A DNA stretch of 39,748 nt from Ruminococcus sp. (lineage in GTDB: Bacteria > Bacillota > Clostridia > Oscillospirales > Ruminococcaceae). The position numbers and the translations under genes are program-made. Positions 19,220-27,586 of this stretch are shown here, one piece after another; the first letter of the stretch is position 1; each line of letters starts with the position of its first letter. Location: positions 1-39,748 of the forward strand of contig JAFSSS010000064.1 of NCBI GenBank assembly GCA_017450925.1, written 5' to 3'. Below the pieces are notes generated by a model. That model did no database searches and was not told where the DNA came from. It saw only the letters and a program-made list of their open reading frames with translations.

Positions 19220-20227
19220 TTAACCGTCCGACCGGAACAGAACGACACGTCCTGTTTCCTCGTCGAACTCTGCTTTGATCTTGTCGCCGCCCTTGACTCC
19301 GAGCTTTTCCATATGATCCTTGGAAAGCTGAAGCCTGCCCGACCTGTCCAGCACCACAAGCTCTTCATGTGTTTCCTGTTCCGCGTCAGTCTCGGCAGTA
19401 CCGACAATATTTCCCATTTCGTCAAGCTCCTGAGCATAGCTTCTTTTTCTGACGATCTCGGAACTTGTCCGGCCGTCTCTGATAGCCACAACTCTGTCGA
19501 TCCGCTTTGACAGCTTTACATCGTGCGTTACGATGACCACTGTCAGACCCTCGGTCTCATTGAGCTTTTTAAAAATGTCAAGTATGATATTCGAGGTCTT
19601 TGTATCCACCGAGCCGGTAGGCTCGTCAGCGAGCAGCAGCCGCGGATCGTTTGCCAGCGCTATCGCAATGGCGACCCTTTGCTGTTCGCCGCCGGACATC
19701 TGATCCAGCCTTGAATTCTTCCTGTGGGAAAGCCCCACCTTCTCCAGCAGCTCCAGCGCTTTTTTCCGCCTTTGCTTTGAGCCCTTCAGCAGCATCGGCA
19801 GCTCAACGTTCTGGACCGCTGTAAGATACGGTATAAGGTTCCTTGCATTGTTCTGCCACACGAACCCCACCGTATTCCTTTTATACTCCATATAGTCCTT
19901 ATCCGAGAACTTGAGAAGATTTTTCCCGTCCACGAACAGGCTTCCTGCCGAGGGCTTATCGAGGCCGCCCAGCATATTCAGCAGCGTGCTTTTTCCGCTT
20001 CCCGAATTGCCGACGATCGCCATAAGCTCTCCCCGCTTTACGTCCAGATCAAGCCCCTGAAGAGCCACGACCTCGACCTCATCTGTCTTATAAATTTTCA
20101 CCAGATTCTCACAGCGGATCATATATTCATCATCATGCAGTGCTACATTATCATCAGAGGCCTTTTCTTCCCCGACCGTATCGTAAACCGCACTTACCAG
20201 CTCGGCTGCATCACTCAACGATCTCAC
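19220..20227 (-). CDS. ABC transporter ATPase (LolD/MacB type) with AbrB-like C-terminal domain
   Basis: This 335-residue cytoplasmic ATPase has an about 35-residue N-terminal extension, Walker A GNSGSGKST, a Q-loop (VWQNN), signature MSGGEQQRV, Walker B LLLADEPTGSVDT and switch His in VTHD, so catalysis should be intact. The family resemblance is to LolD/MacB/FtsE ATPases, not to the longer MalK/MsmX type with a TOBE domain. The last about 48 residues (VVLDRSGRLQLSKDHMEKLG and following) resemble an AbrB/SpoVT swapped-hairpin domain. It starts at GTG 20227, overlapping the upstream ATPase gene by 17 bases with GAGG just before. The partner is presumably the upstream ATPase. Confidence 0.85.
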   Translation of the reverse strand: MRSLSDAAELVSAVYDTVGEEKASDDNVALHDDEYMIRCENLVKIYKTDEVEVVALQGLDLDVKRGELMAIVGNSGSGKSTLLNMLGGLDKPSAGSLFVDGKNLLKFSDKDYMEYKRNTVGFVWQNNARNLIPYLTAVQNVELPMLLKGSKQRRKKALELLEKVGLSHRKNSRLDQMSGGEQQRVAIAIALANDPRLLLADEPTGSVDTKTSNIILDIFKKLNETEGLTVVIVTHDVKLSKRIDRVVAIRDGRTSSEIVRKRSYAQELDEMGNIVGTAETDAEQETHEELVVLDRSGRLQLSKDHMEKLGVKGGDKIKAEFDEETGRVVLFRSDG

Positions 20228-20888
20228 CGTCCTCTAACGTATATACTCTGTCGGCCACGTCCATCATACTGGGATCATGGGTCGTCATGATGATCGTCAT
20301 ACCGTAATTTGCCACCAGTTCCTTGAACAGCTTGACAACGTGCAGCGCCGTAGCCGTATCCAATTCAGCCGTAGGCTCATCGGCAAAGACCACCTTCGGG
20401 TCATGTGCGATAGCCCTTGCTATAGCAACTCTCTGCTGCTCACCGCCGGACATCTCGCCGGGTCTGTGGAACATACGCTTTTCAAGCCCTACGTTCCTCA
20501 TGACCTCTCTGACTCTTGCATCGCGCTTATCATAAGGGAACTTCGACAGCCTCAGCCCGAACTCAACGTTCTCATAGGCATTCATGCCGCTCATCAGCGC
20601 CACCGACTGGAACACAAAGCTCATATCATACCGCCGCAGCTCATCGCGCTTGCGTTCAGACAGCTTGGTGATATCCTTCCCGTCGAAAATGACCTTTCCC
20701 TTGGTAGGCTTATCCAGCGCCCCGAGTATGTTTATCAGCGTAGTTTTTCCGCTGCCGGAGCGCCCTCTCAGGACCGTGAGCTTTCCCTCCTCGATCCCGA
20801 TATTGATATTCTTCAGAGCCGAGACGATGCTGCCGTCACCGATCTTAAAATCGCGGCAGAGCCCCTCGGTAGAAATGATGTTTCCCAT
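20211..20888 (-). CDS. ABC transporter ATPase (LolD/MacB type)
   Basis: The 225-residue ATPase starts at ATG 20888, behind AGAGG; an open frame extends upstream to 21053 but lacks a ribosome binding site and family similarity. Motifs present are Walker A GRSGSGKTT, a Q-loop (VFQSVAL), signature MSGGEQQRV, Walker B VVFADEPTAELDT and switch His in TTHD. Its size and motifs are those of LolD/MacB/FtsE ATPases. These normally work with FtsX/MacB-fold permeases, none of which is encoded in the window. It is the first gene of the leftward operon, with a leader of about 210 nt. Confidence 0.88.
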   Translation of the reverse strand: MGNIISTEGLCRDFKIGDGSIVSALKNINIGIEEGKLTVLRGRSGSGKTTLINILGALDKPTKGKVIFDGKDITKLSERKRDELRRYDMSFVFQSVALMSGMNAYENVEFGLRLSKFPYDKRDARVREVMRNVGLEKRMFHRPGEMSGGEQQRVAIARAIAHDPKVVFADEPTAELDTATALHVVKLFKELVANYGMTIIMTTHDPSMMDVADRVYTLEDGEIVE

Positions 20889-21099
20889 GCGTTTTTCCTC
20901 TGCGGCGCGGCCGCTTTTTTTGATCCGGAGCGTATCCGGGCACAGTCTGCCCTCAAAAATAACATAGCAAAGCCTAACATATTGTGTACCCCCAAAGCGG
21001 CGGCAACAATATGTAGTGATATTCACCAAATTGCAATGTAAAAATAGTTGCATTTGATGATATTTTTATACCTTTTGTCCAAAATCGGACACTTTACTA
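20889..21099 (-). promoter_or_regulatory. Long structured 5' leader of the ABC operon
   Basis: About 210 nt separate the predicted transcription start from the first ATG. The leader contains a 9-bp perfect inverted repeat ACATATTGT/ACAATATGT (20977-20985 and 21006-21014), a GTCC/GGAC hairpin near 21078-21092, and a GC-rich GCGGC/GCCGC hairpin (20902-20914) just upstream of the ribosome binding site. No known riboswitch consensus was recognised. Confidence 0.4.
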
Positions 21100-21105
21100 A
21101 CCTTA

Positions 21106-21134
21106 ATTATAACAATTATAAACAGTTTTGTCAA
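21106..21134 (-). promoter_or_regulatory. Consensus promoter of the ABC operon
   Basis: On the minus strand a perfect TTGACA (plus 21129-21134) and perfect TATAAT (plus 21106-21111) are separated by 17 bases. Directly upstream on the minus strand lies TAAACGTTAT (21142-21151), flanked by GCGGGT/ACCCGC arms (21136-21141, 21167-21172), a possible operator. Confidence 0.85.
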
Positions 21135-21488
21135 GGCGGGTTAAACGTTATCGGAAAAGGTTTTTGACCCGCTTGATTTATTTGTGCAGTTCCGACAATC
21201 ATTCTAACAAAATTTTGTATGCTTGCACAACGCCTTTCAACGCCCGTTCACTATCCTCAAGGGTGGTTTTCGGCCTGTCTCTGCGAATTTACATTTATTT
21301 TACTTTTTAGGTTAAAAAAATTTACTTATCGGATTTTTGTATTTTTGCGCCCGTTTCATATTCTTATATTTTCTCTCAACTATCCGCGAAAAAACGCTGC
21401 GAAAACGTTTAAGCGAACGTTATCTGCCTCCTCTGTTACCATGTTTTTATCCTTGCGGGCAGCCGCCGACAAATCCTCCGATTGGTAC
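21135..21488. other. AT-rich divergent intergenic region with AACGTT motifs
   Basis: This non-coding stretch lies between the ABC operon promoter and the HD-GYP promoter. Besides the AACGTT site at 21142-21151 it contains AAAACGTTTA (21402-21411) and GAACGTTA (21415-21422), reminiscent of LacI-family half sites. Open frames across it have no ribosome binding sites and look random. Confidence 0.4.
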
Positions 21489-21517
21489 TTGTAATTAACG
21501 CAAAGATGTGCTATAAT
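21489..21517 (+). promoter_or_regulatory. Promoter of the HD-GYP gene
   Basis: TTGTAA at 21489-21494, a 17-base spacer and TATAAT at 21512-21517 form the promoter, with an extended TGC immediately before the -10. A second TATAAT at 21526-21531 lacks a good -35. A start near 21524 favours the TTG start codon at 21561. Confidence 0.65.
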
Positions 21518-21560
21518 TATAAAGGTATAATTTCAGCCTATGGTGAGGGGAGGTCAGCTC

Positions 21561-23150
21561 TTGAGAAAAAAGAAACGCAAGCTTTGGCTGCAGGCGCTTT
21601 CCGTGACTGCGATCTTCTATATCGCTTCAATGATACTCGGCACTCTCGCAATGTACTACAGCTCCCGAAGCACATATCTCACCGCCAAAAACGATATGAT
21701 GCAGCGCGACCTCGCTCACATAAAAAGCGTCATCGAGGAAAGATCCGGTCTGAGCTGGTTTCTGAGCTACTCTAAGGATCATGTCGATGAGATCAGGCAA
21801 GGCATGACTACTGATGACATGGTCGCCTTGTCGGAGCTGCCCTTTGTTGACAGCCAGGACCCCGAAAAAACTCTTGACAGCTTCAACGATGAGCAAAAGC
21901 TCCTCTATGCCAAGGACGTTTACAGTACCCTGTGGTTCATGATGGACAGCCAGTTCGATAACTATGATTACATCAGTCTCTGGCTTATGGATATCAGCGA
22001 GGAGGACCCGGGCTTCATCTACTACGAAGCCAAGGCCTCTCCCGAGGCCTACAATATAGACCTGCCGGACTATGATCCTTCTTTCAATAACAACGTCCTC
22101 GGTGACAGACGTGAGCTGAAGCTTGACGATCACCCCGCTATAGGATCGCTCCGCTCGGGGGATTTTGAAGAGGTCGCCTTTGAGATCGCACCCTCAGATG
22201 AGAAAAAGAGCGGAAACAACTATACCGGCTATATCCCGCTGACCGGCAGCGGCATCCACGCCGTCCTTGGCATCGACTATAACTGGGACGCTTTCCACTC
22301 CGAGCTGCTCACGCAGATCAGATTCATGATAGGGATAATGTTCATCGGAATGGTTATCTCTGCTGCGCTGATGATGTTCTTTGTCAGCCGCATCGCTATC
22401 CGTCCGCTGGCAATGGTACAGCATACCGTCCGGGAGTATATCCGGGATAAGGATATGCAGAACGCCATGTACCGCCTTGACAAGATCACCAGCCGCAACG
22501 AGATCGGCGTCCTCTCGGACGACGTTACCGCACTTATCCGTGAGATACATGAATACACCACCAATATCAAGACCCTTACCAAAGAGGTAATGGAGGCCCT
22601 TGCACACACCATAGATGCCAAGGACCGTTACACCAACGGTCACTCCTTCCGCGTTGCTATGTATTCAAGGATGCTGGCGCTGGAGCTGGGGCTTTCCAGT
22701 CAAGATCAAGAGGATATCTATTACATGGGTCTTCTCCATGATATAGGCAAGATAGGCATACCCAACTCCATTATCAATAAGCCCGACCGCCTTACTGACG
22801 AGGAGTTCGAGATCGTCAAGAAGCACCCGGTCTATGGATACGAGATCCTTTCCGAGATCAAGAGTATGCCCGCCCTCTCCACAGGCGCCCGCTATCATCA
22901 CGAAAGATACGACGGCAAAGGCTATCCCGACGGCCTCAAGGGCGAACAGATACCCTTCCTTGCCCGCATAATCGCCGTAGCCGACAGCTACGACACCATG
23001 ACCTCGAACCGAAGCTACAGAAAATATCTCCCGCAGGATGTTGTCCGCAGCGAGATAGAGAAGAACATCGGCACCCAGTTCGACCCCGCTCCCGCCGAGG
23101 CAATGCTGAAGATCATCGACAAGGATAAGAACTATATGCTGCACGAATAA
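21561..23150 (+). CDS. Membrane HD-GYP phosphodiesterase (c-di-GMP)
   Basis: This protein of about 529 residues probably hydrolyses cyclic di-GMP. I start it at TTG 21561 because GGGGAGGT lies six bases upstream; the ATG at 21540 has no ribosome binding site. Layout: Lys/Arg-rich start, membrane helix (about 12-32), an extracytoplasmic sensor region (about 35-250), a second membrane helix (about 254-276), a HAMP-like segment, then the HD-GYP domain. Catalytic motifs are LLHDIGK (HD at about 393-394) and HHERYDGKGYPDGLKG with the GYP triplet. It is divergent from the ABC operon. The sensed signal is unknown. A weak terminator follows. Confidence 0.9.
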   Translation: MRKKKRKLWLQALSVTAIFYIASMILGTLAMYYSSRSTYLTAKNDMMQRDLAHIKSVIEERSGLSWFLSYSKDHVDEIRQGMTTDDMVALSELPFVDSQDPEKTLDSFNDEQKLLYAKDVYSTLWFMMDSQFDNYDYISLWLMDISEEDPGFIYYEAKASPEAYNIDLPDYDPSFNNNVLGDRRELKLDDHPAIGSLRSGDFEEVAFEIAPSDEKKSGNNYTGYIPLTGSGIHAVLGIDYNWDAFHSELLTQIRFMIGIMFIGMVISAALMMFFVSRIAIRPLAMVQHTVREYIRDKDMQNAMYRLDKITSRNEIGVLSDDVTALIREIHEYTTNIKTLTKEVMEALAHTIDAKDRYTNGHSFRVAMYSRMLALELGLSSQDQEDIYYMGLLHDIGKIGIPNSIINKPDRLTDEEFEIVKKHPVYGYEILSEIKSMPALSTGARYHHERYDGKGYPDGLKGEQIPFLARIIAVADSYDTMTSNRSYRKYLPQDVVRSEIEKNIGTQFDPAPAEAMLKIIDKDKNYMLHE

Positions 23151-23212
23151 GCCCTTTAGCTGAAGATAAACGGTGCCGTTCAGCAAAGAGCGAAAAATGA
23201 ACAGCGAAGGAT

Positions 23213-23239
23213 AAGGTGTCGCCTATCGGCGGCACCTTT
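23213..23239 (+). terminator. Probable terminator after the HD-GYP gene
   Basis: An 11-bp stem (AAGGTGTCGCC with GGCGGCACCTT, loop TATC) ends in a short T stretch (TTTCGTT). The T run is weak, so termination may be partial. Confidence 0.55.
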
Positions 23240-23280
23240 CGTTATCAGCTGTCAGCTATCATATGTCTGTTAAAAAGTGC

Positions 23281-23309
23281 TTGCATTATTCACGGTTTTA
23301 TGCTATACT
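23281..23309 (+). promoter_or_regulatory. Promoter of the activase operon
   Basis: TTGCAT (23281-23286), a 17-base spacer and TATACT (23304-23309) with extended TGC form the promoter. GAGGT precedes the ATG at 23353. Confidence 0.65.
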
Positions 23310-23352
23310 AAAAATGTATATGCAAATCTGCTGTTATAAATGAGGTAATGTT

Positions 23353-26313
23353 ATGGAAAATATTTACAGTCTCGGCATTGATGTGGGTTCAACTACGGTA
23401 AAGACCGTGATCCTTGACGGTGATGAGATAGTCTATAATAAATACGAGCGCCACTTTTCCAAGGTGCGCGAAACAGTGGCAGAGCAGCTGCGCCTTATCG
23501 GCGGGCTCTATCCCGATGCCCGGTTCAGGATAGCTATAACCGGCTCGGCCGGTCTCGGTATCGCCGAGGCCTGCGGCATCACCTTCGTGCAGGAGGTGTT
23601 CTCGGCCTTCACTGCCGTGAACAAGACCTATCCCGACGCGGATGTGGTCGTCGAGCTGGGCGGCGAGGATGCTAAGATCATCTTCCTTACCGGCGGCGTC
23701 GAGCAGAGAATGAACGGCACCTGTGCCGGCGGTACGGGCGCTTTCATCGACCAAATGGCAAGCCTGCTCGGTGTATCTGTGGATGCTATGAACGAAATGT
23801 CGCTCAAAGCCACAAAGATATACCCCATAGCCTCGCGGTGCGGAGTTTTCGCAAAGTCGGATATACAGCCGCTGCTCAATCAAGGGGCTAAGAAGGAGGA
23901 TATCGCCGCTTCGATCTATCAAGCCGTGGTGGATCAGACCGTTTCGGGACTGGCTCAAGGCAGAAAGCTGGAGGGCAAGGTGCTTTTCCTCGGAGGCCCG
24001 CTTTCCTTCCTGTCGGGGCTTCGGAAGGCATTTGTCGATACCTTGAAGCTGGACGAGGAACACGCCGTGTTCCCGGAGCTGGCTCCCTGCTTCATGGCCT
24101 TCGGCTCGGCTCTCCATGCACAGAAAATGGGAGATATAATGACGATCGACGAGGCTATCGACAAGATAACCCACGCCAAGGCTCACGATACTATCGTCAC
24201 CGGCAAGCCCCTCTTCGCCAATAAGGAGGAGTACCGGGAATTTGTGGAAAGACACAAGCAGTCCGATCTTAAATACGAGAATATCGAGACCTACCGGGGC
24301 GATGCCTATCTCGGCATCGACGCCGGCTCAACCACCACAAAGCTGGTGCTGATAACTCCCGACGGCAAGCTGCTCTATCAGTATTACGGCTCAAACAAGG
24401 GTCAGCCACTGGATGTCATCGCCTCAAAGCTCGAGGATATCTATGCCCTCGCCACCGACGGCCTCGTTATCAGAGCCTCTGCCGTAACAGGCTACGGCGA
24501 GGATCTTATCAAGGCCGGCCTCGGCGTGGACTACGGCATCGTCGAGACAGTGGCTCACTACAAGGCCGCCGCTTATTTCTGCCCGGACGTTGATTTCATT
24601 ATCGACATCGGCGGACAGGACATCAAGTGCTTCAAGATCAAAAACAACGCTATCGACAGCATCATGCTCAACGAGGCCTGCTCCTCCGGCTGCGGCTCGT
24701 TTATCCAGACCTTCGCTCAGGCTATGGGCTACGAGATCGCTGACTTCGCAAGACTGGGGCTTTTCGCCAAGGCTCCCGTAGAGCTGGGCTCGCGCTGCAC
24801 CGTGTTCATGAATTCCAGCGTAAAGCAGGCTCAGAAGGACGGCGCTTCGGTCGAGGATATCTCGGCGGGTCTTTCCTCGTCTATCATCAAGAATGCTATA
24901 TATAAGGTAATAAGAGCAAAATCCATTGACGAGCTGGGAAAGAATATCGTGGTACAGGGAGGCACCTTCCTGAACGATGCCGTTCTGCGCTCGTTTGAGA
25001 TGGAGCTGGGAAGAAATGTTATCCGCCCCGCTATCGCAGGACTTATGGGTGCCCTCGGCTGCGCACTCTTCGCCAAGGAGAAGAGCAGACACGACCCCGA
25101 TGCCCGCTCAAAGGTGCTGAACGAGCAGCAGCTCAAGGAATTTGCATACAACTCCTTTGCTACCCAGTGCCGCGGCTGTACCGCTCACTGCAACCTGACC
25201 ATAATCCGCTTCAACGACGGCCACAGGTTCGTTTCCGGCAACCGCTGCGAAAAGGGCGCCGGCATAAAGATCGAGAACAAGCCCGAGAACATGGTGGAGT
25301 TCAAGTATAACGAGATCAAGGCCTATGCCGACAGAAAGCCCGCTCACCCCAAGGCGAGGATAGGCCTGCCGCTGGCTCTCTCCTACTATGACCTCATGCC
25401 CTATTTCAGTACGATGCTCTATGAGCTGGGCTTTGAGGTGGTGCTTTCAGAGGAGAGTACGAGAGAGACCTACTACAAAGGTCAGCAGACTATCCCCTCG
25501 GACACCGTCTGCTATCCCGCAAAGATAACTCACGGACATATCATCAGCCTGCTTGAAAAGGGCGTGGATATGATCTTCTATCCCTGCATGAGCTATAACC
25601 TCGACGAGGGCGGCTCTGACAACCACTACAACTGCCCCGTTGTTGCATACTATCCCGAGCTGCTGAAGGCCAATATGCCGGAGCTGAACGAGCGGAACTT
25701 CAAGGCACCCTACTTAAACATCACCATGAAAAAGCACGTTGCAAAGGTAGTGGCGCAGACCTTCCGCAAGTACGGCATCACCCAGCAGCAGGTGTTCGAT
25801 GTGCTGAACAAGGCCTATACCGAGCAGATGCGCTACCGCAGACGGATAGAAAAGAAGGCGCAGGAGATAATCGCCCACGCAAGAGAAGAGGGGCGGAAGA
25901 TAATCGTCATTGCAGGAAGGCCCTATCATATCGACCCGGAGATCAACCACGGCATCCATAAGCTGATAGCCTCGCTGGGCTTTGCCGTCGTTACCGAGGA
26001 CAGCGTTTCCAATCTGGTAAACGTACCGCCGCTGGACGTACTGAACCAGTGGACTTACCATTCAAGGATGTACCGTGCGGCGGAGTATGTCTGCCGGAAC
26101 GAGGATATGCAGCTGGTGCAGCTGGTATCATTCGGCTGCGGCATAGATGCAGTCACCACTGACGAGGTGAGGGCGATCCTTGAAGAGCGGGGCAAGCTTT
26201 ACACCCAGCTGAAAATAGACGAGATCACGAACCTTGGAGCTGCCAAGATAAGGCTGCGTTCACTGGCAGCCGCATTGGAGGAAAAAGAGGAGGTCCTGCA
26301 AAATGAGCAATAA
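23353..26313 (+). CDS. Acyl-CoA dehydratase activase-like protein, double ASKHA domain
   Basis: The 986-residue protein contains two consecutive BadF/BadG/HgdC-type ATPase domains. Phosphate loops are GIDVGSTTVK (about 8-17) and GIDAGSTTTK (about 318-328). In HgdC a dimer holds one [4Fe-4S] cluster through two cysteines 39 residues apart; here each half has such a pair, C124/C163 and C443/C482, so one chain could hold a full cluster. The C-terminal part (from about 670, LPLALSYYDLMPYFS and ESTRETYYKGQQ) matches the DUF2229/HgdB-like region. It probably delivers electrons by ATP-driven reduction; the dehydratase or reductase partner is unknown. It overlaps the next gene by 11 bases in another frame. 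Confidence 0.85.
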   Translation: MENIYSLGIDVGSTTVKTVILDGDEIVYNKYERHFSKVRETVAEQLRLIGGLYPDARFRIAITGSAGLGIAEACGITFVQEVFSAFTAVNKTYPDADVVVELGGEDAKIIFLTGGVEQRMNGTCAGGTGAFIDQMASLLGVSVDAMNEMSLKATKIYPIASRCGVFAKSDIQPLLNQGAKKEDIAASIYQAVVDQTVSGLAQGRKLEGKVLFLGGPLSFLSGLRKAFVDTLKLDEEHAVFPELAPCFMAFGSALHAQKMGDIMTIDEAIDKITHAKAHDTIVTGKPLFANKEEYREFVERHKQSDLKYENIETYRGDAYLGIDAGSTTTKLVLITPDGKLLYQYYGSNKGQPLDVIASKLEDIYALATDGLVIRASAVTGYGEDLIKAGLGVDYGIVETVAHYKAAAYFCPDVDFIIDIGGQDIKCFKIKNNAIDSIMLNEACSSGCGSFIQTFAQAMGYEIADFARLGLFAKAPVELGSRCTVFMNSSVKQAQKDGASVEDISAGLSSSIIKNAIYKVIRAKSIDELGKNIVVQGGTFLNDAVLRSFEMELGRNVIRPAIAGLMGALGCALFAKEKSRHDPDARSKVLNEQQLKEFAYNSFATQCRGCTAHCNLTIIRFNDGHRFVSGNRCEKGAGIKIENKPENMVEFKYNEIKAYADRKPAHPKARIGLPLALSYYDLMPYFSTMLYELGFEVVLSEESTRETYYKGQQTIPSDTVCYPAKITHGHIISLLEKGVDMIFYPCMSYNLDEGGSDNHYNCPVVAYYPELLKANMPELNERNFKAPYLNITMKKHVAKVVAQTFRKYGITQQQVFDVLNKAYTEQMRYRRRIEKKAQEIIAHAREEGRKIIVIAGRPYHIDPEINHGIHKLIASLGFAVVTEDSVSNLVNVPPLDVLNQWTYHSRMYRAAEYVCRNEDMQLVQLVSFGCGIDAVTTDEVRAILEERGKLYTQLKIDEITNLGAAKIRLRSLAAALEEKEEVLQNEQ

Positions 26314-27586
26314 GCTGTCTGATGAAGAAATAGCAAGAAAAAATATGGGCGGGTCTGACCGCGTTTTCAAAACGGTCTTCACAAAGGAGATGAAGGAGGC
26401 CGGATATACTATCCTTATCCCCGATATGCTGCCTATCCATTTCAAGCTGATGACTAAAATATATCAGAAGAACGGCTATAAAATGGAGCTGCTGACAAAC
26501 AACTCCCGCAACGTCATCGACGAGGGTCTGAAAAATACCCATAACGATGCCTGCTACCCCGCTCTGCTGGTAATCGGCCAGTTCATGGACGCCCTCAAGA
26601 GCGGTAAGTATGACGTGAATAAGGTGGCGCTCGTAATGTCCCAGACCGGCGGCGGCTGCAGAGCCTCAAATTATATCCACCTTATAAGAAAGGCCGTGGC
26701 CTCGCAGTTCCCGCAGGTGCCGGTCATCTCACTCAATTTCAGCGGACTTGAAAAAAACCCCGCCTTTCCCATGACCCCCAAGATCGCTCTTATGCTGATC
26801 TATGCCGTCCTTTACGGCGATATGCTTATGCTGCTCTATAACCAGTGCCGCCCCTATGAACTCAATAAGGGCGATACCGACCGTATGCTCGCCCGCTGGC
26901 AGCACCGCCTCGATAAGCTTATGGATAAGAAATCCTACCTCTATACCACACCGATCTATAAGGCAATGCTCAGGGACTTCGCATCTATCCCCCGCAGCAG
27001 CGAGAAAAAGCCCCGGGTGGGCATCGTGGGAGAGATCTTCGTAAAGTATTCTCCGCTGGCAAATAACGAGCTTAACGAGTTTCTGATCTCCGAGAACTGC
27101 GAGCCGAACGTCCCCGGCCTGCTGGACTTCGTCCTCTACTGCGCCTCTGACCTTATCAACGATAAAGCCCTCTATGACGTGAACACCGCCTCCACCAAGG
27201 CCTATGCCGTCGGCTATAAGGTGCTTTATAAGTTCCAGAAGCAGCAGATAAGGATCATCAAGGAGCATGGTGTGTTCCAGCCGCCCCACGATTTCGAGCA
27301 TCTGCGCCGCTGCGCCGATAAGTACATCCACCAGGGCGTGAAAATGGGCGAGGGCTGGCTTATCACAGCCGAAATGGCTGCCCTTGCCGAGACCGGCACC
27401 AAGAATATAATCTGCACCCAGCCCTTCGGCTGTCTGCCGAACCATATCGTCGCAAAGGGCATGAGCCGCGTTATCAAGCAGGCCTATCCCGATGCAAATA
27501 TCGTAGCTATCGACTATGACCCGGGTGCAACCAAGGTCAATCAGGAGAACCGCATCAAGCTTATGCTTGCAAATGCAGTGCTTTAA
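26303..27586 (+). CDS. Acyl-CoA dehydratase activase-related protein, C-terminal partner
   Basis: This 427-residue protein matches the region that, as I recall, ends single-chain activase-like proteins of about 1400 residues in many Clostridia. It resembles the HgdB/2-hydroxyacyl-CoA dehydratase type (segments MSQTGGGCRASNYIHLIRK and ITAEMAALAETGTKNIICTQ). It starts at ATG 26303 inside the preceding gene and in a different frame, with GAGGAGG nine bases upstream, so it looks like a genuine coupled gene rather than a frameshift. Its TAA stop is formed by the junction with repeat copy 2, so the original C-terminus may have been slightly different. Confidence 0.8.
   Translation: MSNKLSDEEIARKNMGGSDRVFKTVFTKEMKEAGYTILIPDMLPIHFKLMTKIYQKNGYKMELLTNNSRNVIDEGLKNTHNDACYPALLVIGQFMDALKSGKYDVNKVALVMSQTGGGCRASNYIHLIRKAVASQFPQVPVISLNFSGLEKNPAFPMTPKIALMLIYAVLYGDMLMLLYNQCRPYELNKGDTDRMLARWQHRLDKLMDKKSYLYTTPIYKAMLRDFASIPRSSEKKPRVGIVGEIFVKYSPLANNELNEFLISENCEPNVPGLLDFVLYCASDLINDKALYDVNTASTKAYAVGYKVLYKFQKQQIRIIKEHGVFQPPHDFEHLRRCADKYIHQGVKMGEGWLITAEMAALAETGTKNIICTQPFGCLPNHIVAKGMSRVIKQAYPDANIVAIDYDPGATKVNQENRIKLMLANAVL

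Noticed and set aside
20902-20921. Plus-strand GC hairpin followed by seven T residues
   Set aside because: It would terminate only antisense transcription through the ABC operon leader; the stem is five pairs and no rightward gene precedes it.
26303-26313. Frameshift splitting the activase gene
   Set aside because: The second gene has its own ATG with a well-placed GAGGAGG, so coupled genes are more likely; raw reads would settle it.
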